This document shows, one piece after another, positions 57,902-64,000 of a DNA stretch of 64,000 nucleotides. The DNA is taken from the NCBI GenBank assembly GCA_016098155.1, contig JAAAJB010000019.1, forward strand, positions 1 through 64,000, given 5' to 3'. The notes beneath the pieces are model-generated. The model searched no databases, was not told where the DNA came from, and saw nothing but the letters and a program-made list of their open reading frames with translations. Position 1 is the first letter of the stretch. The number at the start of each line of letters is the position of its first letter. Origin of the DNA: Actinomortierella ambigua. Lineage: Eukaryota > Mortierellomycota > Mortierellomycetes > Mortierellales > Mortierellaceae. A program made the position numbers and the translations under genes.

Positions 57902-60900
57902 ATGGCCGACTTTGCTATCCTCAGTCCTCAAATAACGCGCGGCTTGAGCGACAAGCTCTACGACAAGCGCAAGAGTGCTGCTCTCGAGGTCGAGAGGTAT
58001 GGTCTGGCCTGTTTGTGTTTTTTTCCTTTTACCTCAACAGGGTTAGCCTCCCCTTCCCTCCTTCCTCCCATGAGGGGGTCCGGGCGAGCGAGCGAGTGCG
58101 CGACAAGCAGGCAGTGGTACTGAACGCCAACCCACCGTTCGTTCTTTGGCAATGTGTTCTTCTCCCTCCTAGAATCGTGCGTGAGTATGTGATCAACAAC
58201 GAGACAACACGGATCCGCCTTATCATCGACGTCCTTGTTCAGGACTTTGTCTACTCCGTCTCACCCAATGCTCGCAATGGAGGCCTTATTGGCCTGGCAG
58301 CGACCTCGATTTCTCTCGGACCGGTATGTCTTGTTGCGCATGACGCCCAAGGAGTTTTTTTTTGTGTCAAGGGACAGCATGCATGCCATCAGAGAACGAG
58401 AGCGTGTGTGTGTGTGGACTTGAGTGATCGTGTTACTGACTCTTCTCACTGTCGGTTACGCCCAACTCCACCCCATTTTGCTTTCTCGAACAGAATGTCT
58501 CGACGTATCTCGATATCATCGTGCAACCAGTCGTGACATGCTTTGGTGACCCTGATTCTCGCGTGCGCTATTATGCTTGCGAGAGTATGTACAACATTGC
58601 CAAGGTCGCCAGAGGCAGTATCCTGCGCTACTTTAACGAATTGTTTGACTCTCTCAGCAAGGTACACCCTTTTTTCCCCACTTTCCCGGAACACGATGTC
58701 GCTATGGCCTCCATAGTGTCACCGTGTCGTGGACTAAAACAAACAATCATAAGCTCATGAGGCCACTTTTTTTTTTTTTTTTTTTATGCTACTCGCCTAT
58801 AGTTGTATGCAGATCCGGAGCTCTCGGTGAAGAACGGCGCCGAATTGTTGGACAGGCTGGTCAAGGACATTGTGCACGAGCAATCGATAGCGTACTCTGG
58901 ACCCATTACCCACATTGGCGACCAGGATCCCCAACAGCTAGCCCTGCAACTGCCACGCGAGTTACAATTCTCCTTACCTCGGTTTATTCCTCTGCTGCGC
59001 GAGCGCGTCTATGCTCAGAATCCCTGGACAAGAAACTATCTCGTGACATGGATAGCCGTGCTAGACTCGATCCCAGACTTGGAGCTTGTGTCGTTCTTGC
59101 CCGATTTCCTGGATGGACTTCTCTATTTCTTAAGCGACGCCAACCCCGATGTCCGGACGCTGACGCAAACGCTGCTCAATAACTTTTTGAGTGAGATTCG
59201 CGAAATTTCCGAACTGCAGCAGCATCAACAGGAGCTTCAGAGGATAAAACAGCAACGACTGGCAGAGTCACAAAAGACGACGGGGACAAACGAGGGCGGT
59301 GACCGCACACCATTCAAAGACCCACTAGAGGCAGAGTCGACGGGCCAAGGAAAGGGAAATTGGGTCCCAGGTCAGGGTGTCGTGATTGAGTATGCCGAGA
59401 TTGTCAAGATCCTCAAGCCCCATCTGACATCGAACGACGAGGACATTCAGGAGACAGCGCTGAGATGGATCAATGAATTCATCGAGCTGGCCAAGGATGT
59501 CATGATCGAGTTTATCCCGGCATTGATCCCGGCCATCCTACCCTGCCTGGCCCACTCGGTCCCCTCGATCCGCACTATTGCCAATGAAACAAACCTCAGC
59601 CTGTACAAGCTCGTCTACGAGTCACCCTTGCCAGTCCCACCTGCCCCACCCACGACGACAGCAACAACGGCCCTCGCCGACCGAGCGGCCTCGCCTCGGC
59701 CACACTCGCCTCGCGGGCAGGAACGCCTCGGTACGTCCTCGTCGATTGCGTCCAAGCTGGCCAACAGCAGCAACAGCAGTAGCCATCGTGAGCAGGCGGG
59801 GACGGCGGCCCGAGACAGTGAGCAATCGTCGGCTATCACGACGGTGACGGTAGTGGACGCGACCAACAAAAATGGCGACAAAGCGGAGAAACAAAAGGCG
59901 TCCAAGGAGCCGTTTGACTACCCGCGAACGGTCCATGCGCTGACGCTGCAGTTCCTGGACGTGCACGAGCAAACGCGGGTTGCCAGTTTGGAATGGTTGC
60001 TGATGTTGCACAAGCGAGCACCGCATTTGATTCTAGTGGAGGATGATGGCAGTTTCCCGATTCTGCTCAAGACGTTGTCGGACCCATCGGAGGAGGTGAT
60101 TAAGCGGGATTTGCAGCTGTTGGCGCAGATCTCGTCGTATTCGGACGATGGCTATTTCACGAATTTCATGTTCAATCTGCTCAACTTGTTTGGAACGGAC
60201 CGTCGCTTGCTCGAGACGCGTGGGAGTGTTATTATCCGACAGTTGTGTGTCAGCCTCAACTCGGAGAAGATCTACAGGACCCTGGCGGAGCTGATCGAAA
60301 AGGAAGACGAGCTGGATTTCGCCAACACCATGGTCCAGAACTTGAACATCATTTTGATCACTGCACCGGAGCTGGCGGATCTGCGACGGAAGCTTCGGAA
60401 TGCCGACAGTAGGGTAAGGCAGCTTGCTTGAGGCCATTCTTTTTGTTTGTGTGCTTATTTTGAGAATGCTGTTCTGCTCGCATCTCCACCTAACCAAACC
60501 TTGTACCCCCCTATTATCCGTTCCTTGCGGTTGCTATAGGAAGGACAAGCGCTTTTCACGGTCCTGTATAAGTCTTGGTGCCATAACCCTGTATCGACTT
60601 TTGCACTTTGTTTGATGGCTCAATACTATGAGCATGCCGTGGCTCTTCTGCAAAGTTTGTATGTCATTTTTTTTCTTTCAACCACGTCTTTTATACTGCA
60701 AATACCGCCTTGTGATTTTTCTTCTTCTAACGTCGTTTTTTGTTGGCTTGTATGCATGTTTCTAGTGTCGAGTTCGAGATCACAGTCAATCTTTTGATCC
60801 AAGTAGACAAACTTGTGCAATTGATCGAGTCGCCTGTCTTTACATGTTAGTATAGCAAGTTGCTCCACTTGGAGATCCCAGCTCTTGTCGTCATGGTTTG

Positions 60901-62038
60901 GAGCCTTTTACACTTACACTTTTTTTAATTTGTTTATTTGAATGACGTACAGACCTGCGACTCCAGTTACTCGAGCCCGATCGCTATCCACACCTGTTCA
61001 AGTGTCTCTATGGTCTGCTGATGCTGCTTCCACAGAGTACAGCCTTTGCGACTCTCCGAAACCGTCTGACCAGCGTCAGCTCGATGGGATTTATTCATCT
61101 GGTCCCCAAAATGTAAGGGCGAAACACAATCAAAAAAAAAATTGTTGTCTGGAAGCACGAGTGGGTTGCCCCCGTGTCCTTTTTTTCTTCTTGCTATTTT
61201 TTTGTTTTGTTTTTTTTTGGAACCCTTTACTAATCTTTCACTTCTCCGTTCATAATTTAGTCCGCAGGGCGGCCAAACATCCCCTGCGCCTTACTCATCT
61301 GGCCGCATCAAGGGTTCAGGTGGATCGTCCATGCAGAGCTACCAAGGCGATAATTCCAGCAGCTATTCTGGTGGTGGCAGTGGTGGCAGTGGAGGAAGTG
61401 GTGGCGGTGGCAGTGGTGGCGGTGGCGGTGGCGGGGCAGGTGGTGGAGGAGGACCCCGGTTCCAAGAACTGCTGGCACACTTCCGAGCCGTACAAGGCAG
61501 GCACGAGCGGGCGCGCCGTGGAACGATTCACAACATGATGCGCGATAGCGCTTATGGAACCAACAACCACCTCAAAACCTCGGCAACGGCGGCGGGAGGC
61601 CATCCTCCTCCGCCTCCTCTACAGATTCACCCTTCAAGACAACTGAGCTATGATCAGCAGCAGCAGCAGCACAATGAGGCGTATGGACCTGGGTACCAGG
61701 ATCCTTCTGCGAATGCCAACAGTGGTGGCGGTAGTCATCAACGCAATAGTGCTTCGTATACTGCGTCATCGCCTAATGGCGCCGGTGCTACTAATGCAGC
61801 GGCAGCAGGTGGTGGTGGCGCACGGCGTAGGGCGCGCGAGACTCGACTCGAACCCCCTTCAGCCATGTATGCGGGCGGAACGACGCCCACAGGATCGCCG
61901 AATGTTGGAGCAACACCTGGCGCTGGTGGTGGTGGTGGTGGTACCACAGGCGGTCCGGGAGGACGTTCGTCTTATCAAGGATCGAAGCCAGGAGGCAACT
62001 CTTCTCCACCGTCGGATCAAGACCCCTCCAAAAAGTAG
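57902..62038 (+). CDS. VAC14, scaffold of the PI(3,5)P2 kinase complex
   Basis: Eight exons: 57902-57996, 58173-58323, 58494-58661, 58803-60413, 60540-60658, 60766-60845, 60953-61112 and 61261-62038, encoding 1053 residues. HEAT-repeat scaffold that holds Fab1 kinase and Fig4 phosphatase on vacuole/endosome membranes. The N-terminus ([18 protein letters not shown], then VREYVINNE) and the HEAT region are clear. The C-terminal Fig4-binding part is rebuilt over four small exons ([20 protein letters not shown], then [20 protein letters not shown]). A low-complexity insertion near 59640-59900 splits the HEAT array. A Gly/Ser repeat at 61370-61455 separates the core from the conserved motif [12 protein letters not shown]. 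The tail to the stop is Gly/Asn-rich. Confidence 0.93.
61370..61455 (+). repeat. GGTGGC-type repeat encoding poly-Gly/Ser in VAC14
   Basis: Imperfect GGTGGCAGT repeats encode a flexible Gly/Ser spacer within exon 8 of the VAC14 gene. Confidence 0.85.
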
Positions 62039-62277
62039 TCCTACCCTGCGTTTTCGTGCTATTCGTAGTTTTTTTTTTCCCAACCAACCTCTAACCTTTC
62101 AACCTTACTCGATCCCCCACCCCACTCCCTCCCCCCCTTTCTTTTTCTGAGCCCCTCATATCGAAACCAAACAGATACGCAGGGGGGGGGGGATTGCAAG
62201 AAAAGAACAAGATTTGCTGTTTGAATATTTGTTTTTCTTTTATGCCCGCAATTGCTATTTCCCACTTCTAATTTTTT

Positions 62278-64000
62278 TTACATGGTAAAGCTGTCAGCGG
62301 CAGCGGCGGCAGCAGAGGCCAGGGAGGTGAGGGCAGCAATGCGCTCGGGCAGGGCCTTCTTCAACGCCAACAGCTCATCGACAGCAGCCTGGACAGCATC
62401 GGCGTCGGCCTTGTCCGTCTTGAGCTGGCGGACCTTCAGGCCCGCGGCCTCAATCTTGGCCTCCAGCTCGGCAATCTCAGCAGGCTTGGGGCCAGGGCCC
62501 GTCCAGGTTGGGGCAGCGGCCTTGGCAGCAGCATGAGCGGCAGCCTTGGCCTTCTTGCCCGACACGGCCTTCTCAGCAGCAGGAGCCGCAGGAGCAGCAG
62601 CACCCTTCTCCTTCTTCTGCTGCTTCTTGGACTCCTTGGCCTGCTTGAGATCGGTCTGGGCGACGGGGGCAGCCTTCGAGGCCATGGAGGCCGACTTGCC
62701 GTCGGGGATCAGGATCAGGACGGCAGGCTTGCCAGCCTCGGCCTTCTGGTCGACAATGTAGAAGCCCTTGCGCTCGAGCTGGATGATGTCGCCCTTGTTC
62801 AGGTCGGCGACATTGCCATCGGCAATGGCCTCGGTGGTGAACTCGGTGACGGGGGTCAGAAGATCCTTGAGCTCGTCCTCCTCCTCAATCTTCTTCTTGG
62901 TGATCAGGTAGTCGTAGTCCTTGAGCAGGACAGAGACGAGCTCAGCACCGTCGGCCAACCAGGTCAGCTTGCGCTTCGTCTTCTTCACATCACCTTGCAA
63001 ATGCAGCTCGGCCTCGATCGCCGTAACAACACCGTCGGCGCTCTTCTCAATCTTGCGCACAAAGGCGTTGCCCCAGTCCATCAGCGTCACCTCCTCATCC
63101 TGGGCGAGCTCCTTGGCATCGGCCTGGTCCAGCCACATGGTCGGGCCGTACGCGGTCTTCTTGTTGCCCAGAGCCTCGTTCTTCTTGTGGCGGGGCACCT
63201 CCTTGAAGTGATAGGCCTCGGCGCCCTTGACGGTCACCTTGACGCGGTCCTTGGACTCGATGGCGACATGGCGAGGCGCGATGGGGTCGACCTGCTTGCG
63301 GTTGACGGCCCACAGCTTGTCCCACTCGAGGGCAACAAAGCTGGTCGACGCACCCTGCATGAGAATGTAGGTCATCAGCGCATCCATGGTCAGGCCGCGG
63401 CGACGGATACCACGGATCGTAGGGAAGCGGGGATCGTCCCAGCCCTGGACGCGGCCCTGATCGACAAACCAGGTCAGCTTACGCTTCGACAGCAGAGTGT
63501 AGACAAAGTTGAGACGCGAGTACTCCCAGATGTGGACCTGGCGCAGCTTGAGCGCATCAAGGAACCATTGGTACTGAGGGTTACGGTCGTGGTACTCGTC
63601 CGTACGCAGAGCGTGGGTGACACCCTCGAGAGCGTCGACAATGGGACAGGCAAGATCGTACAGGGGGTACATCTTCCAGGCGGTACCAGTGCGGGCGTGA
63701 GGGATCAGGTTGCAGCGGTAGATGACAGGGTCGCGCAGCGCCTTGTTGGGGTTGTCGACCGAGATCTTGGCACGAAGACAGGCCGTCAGTCCAAACTCGG
63801 TAGCGTTCTTCATCTCCTCAAAGCGGCGCAGGTTCTCCTCGACGGAGAGGTTGCGGCACTTGGAGGCGATGCCGTCCATGCGCTCAGCACGCATCTGCTC
63901 CTGGGTGGTGTCGTCGACGTAGGCATTGCCGTCCTTGATCAGCTGGAGAGCCAATTGGTAGATCTGCTCAAAGTAGTCAGAGGTGTGCGAGTAATTCTCG
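62278..64000 (-). CDS. Cytosolic glutamyl-tRNA synthetase with C-terminal WHEP domain (partial)
   Basis: The reading frame is open to the right edge, so the N-terminus and HIGH-motif part are missing. The visible 573 residues begin with HTSDYFEQIYQLALQLIKDG and contain the class I catalytic core (RTGTAWKMYPLYDLACPIVD, then TDEYHDRNPQYQWF), the KMSKS variant LLSKRKL, the eukaryotic anticodon-binding beta-barrels (VDPIAPRHVAI, then TLMDWGNAFV) and a Lys/Ala-rich linker. The last 80 residues include EAAGLKVRQLKTDKAD and VDELLALKKAL, a WHEP domain that binds RNA or partners. Yeast GluRS lacks this domain. The enzyme charges tRNA-Glu. It converges on VAC14 (239 bases). Confidence 0.93.
   Translation of the reverse strand, partial: ENYSHTSDYFEQIYQLALQLIKDGNAYVDDTTQEQMRAERMDGIASKCRNLSVEENLRRFEEMKNATEFGLTACLRAKISVDNPNKALRDPVIYRCNLIPHARTGTAWKMYPLYDLACPIVDALEGVTHALRTDEYHDRNPQYQWFLDALKLRQVHIWEYSRLNFVYTLLSKRKLTWFVDQGRVQGWDDPRFPTIRGIRRRGLTMDALMTYILMQGASTSFVALEWDKLWAVNRKQVDPIAPRHVAIESKDRVKVTVKGAEAYHFKEVPRHKKNEALGNKKTAYGPTMWLDQADAKELAQDEEVTLMDWGNAFVRKIEKSADGVVTAIEAELHLQGDVKKTKRKLTWLADGAELVSVLLKDYDYLITKKKIEEEDELKDLLTPVTEFTTEAIADGNVADLNKGDIIQLERKGFYIVDQKAEAGKPAVLILIPDGKSASMASKAAPVAQTDLKQAKESKKQQKKEKGAAAPAAPAAEKAVSGKKAKAAAHAAAKAAAPTWTGPGPKPAEIAELEAKIEAAGLKVRQLKTDKADADAVQAAVDELLALKKALPERIAALTSLASAAAAAADSFTM

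Noticed and set aside
51876..62038. Phosphoinositide gene cluster (SLM1-like and VAC14)
   Set aside because: They are separated by unrelated genes, differ in orientation and are single-copy housekeeping genes, so proximity is probably chance.

Overview
This is nuclear DNA from a filamentous fungus. Most genes are interrupted by short GT-AG introns, mRNA leaders are rich in CT microsatellites, and there are no operons or ribosome binding sites. The protein mix points to an early-diverging (Mucoromycota) fungus, and I lean to the Mortierella group by inference only. Clues are a TRP-like fungal channel fragment with a WLKQW-like tail, an F-box/LRR protein, a TRAF7-type protein, a CHIP/STUB1 ligase, a stand-alone AlaX editing protein and a peroxisomal racemase. 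No rRNA, tRNA, CRISPR array or intact mobile element was seen.

Layout. 1-0.6 kb: broken 3' end of a TRP-like ion channel. 1.2-3.3 kb (-): F-box/LRR protein. 5.9-7.1 kb (+): oligoribonuclease. 7.8-9.4 kb (+): aquaglyceroporin. 9.8-10.6 kb (-): Yippee protein. 11.6-13.2 kb (+): AlaX-type Ala-tRNA editing protein. 13.4-15.3 kb (-): branched-chain ketoacid dehydrogenase E1 beta. 16.1-18.1 kb (+): unrecognised 690-residue protein. 18.4-22.0 kb (-): polyglutamine-rich Zn2Cys6 factor, followed by about 3 kb without a gene. 25.1-27.2 kb (-): CHIP ubiquitin ligase. 27.6-29.2 kb (-) and 29.8-32.1 kb (+): divergent alpha-methylacyl-CoA racemase and acyl-CoA ligase. 32.4-34.4 kb (+): TFIIIB subunit BDP1. 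36.6-46.3 kb (+): very large DH-PH RhoGEF. 46.4-48.5 kb (+): RING/TRAF-zinc-finger/WD40 protein (TRAF7 type). 48.7-49.7 kb (-): small Miro-like EF-hand protein. 50.0-51.5 kb (+): superoxide-dismutase-fold mitoribosomal protein lacking metal ligands. 51.9-54.3 kb (-): SLM1-like PH protein. 55.2-55.7 kb (-): small membrane protein. 55.9-57.7 kb (+): NSUN-type RNA methyltransferase. 57.9-62.0 kb (+): VAC14. 62.3 kb to the right edge (-): cytosolic glutamyl-tRNA synthetase with a C-terminal WHEP domain.

How the genes relate. Most are independent housekeeping genes. The clearest functional pairing is the head-to-head racemase and acyl-CoA ligase: both proteins end in likely peroxisomal targeting tripeptides, so together they could activate and epimerise branched-chain acids for peroxisomal beta-oxidation. 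BCKDH E1 beta lies elsewhere in the window and also handles branched-chain carbon. SLM1-like and VAC14 both concern phosphoinositides, and several genes concern translation (AlaX, GluRS, NSUN, mitoribosomal protein, BDP1), but I see no sign that these groups are co-regulated.

Exon coordinates were derived by hand from splice consensus, reading phase and family similarity. No transcripts were available. I found no convincing undescribed multi-gene system. The strongest leads are the peroxisomal gene pair, the TRAF7-type fungal gene, the GluRS-WHEP fusion and the metal-less SOD-fold protein.
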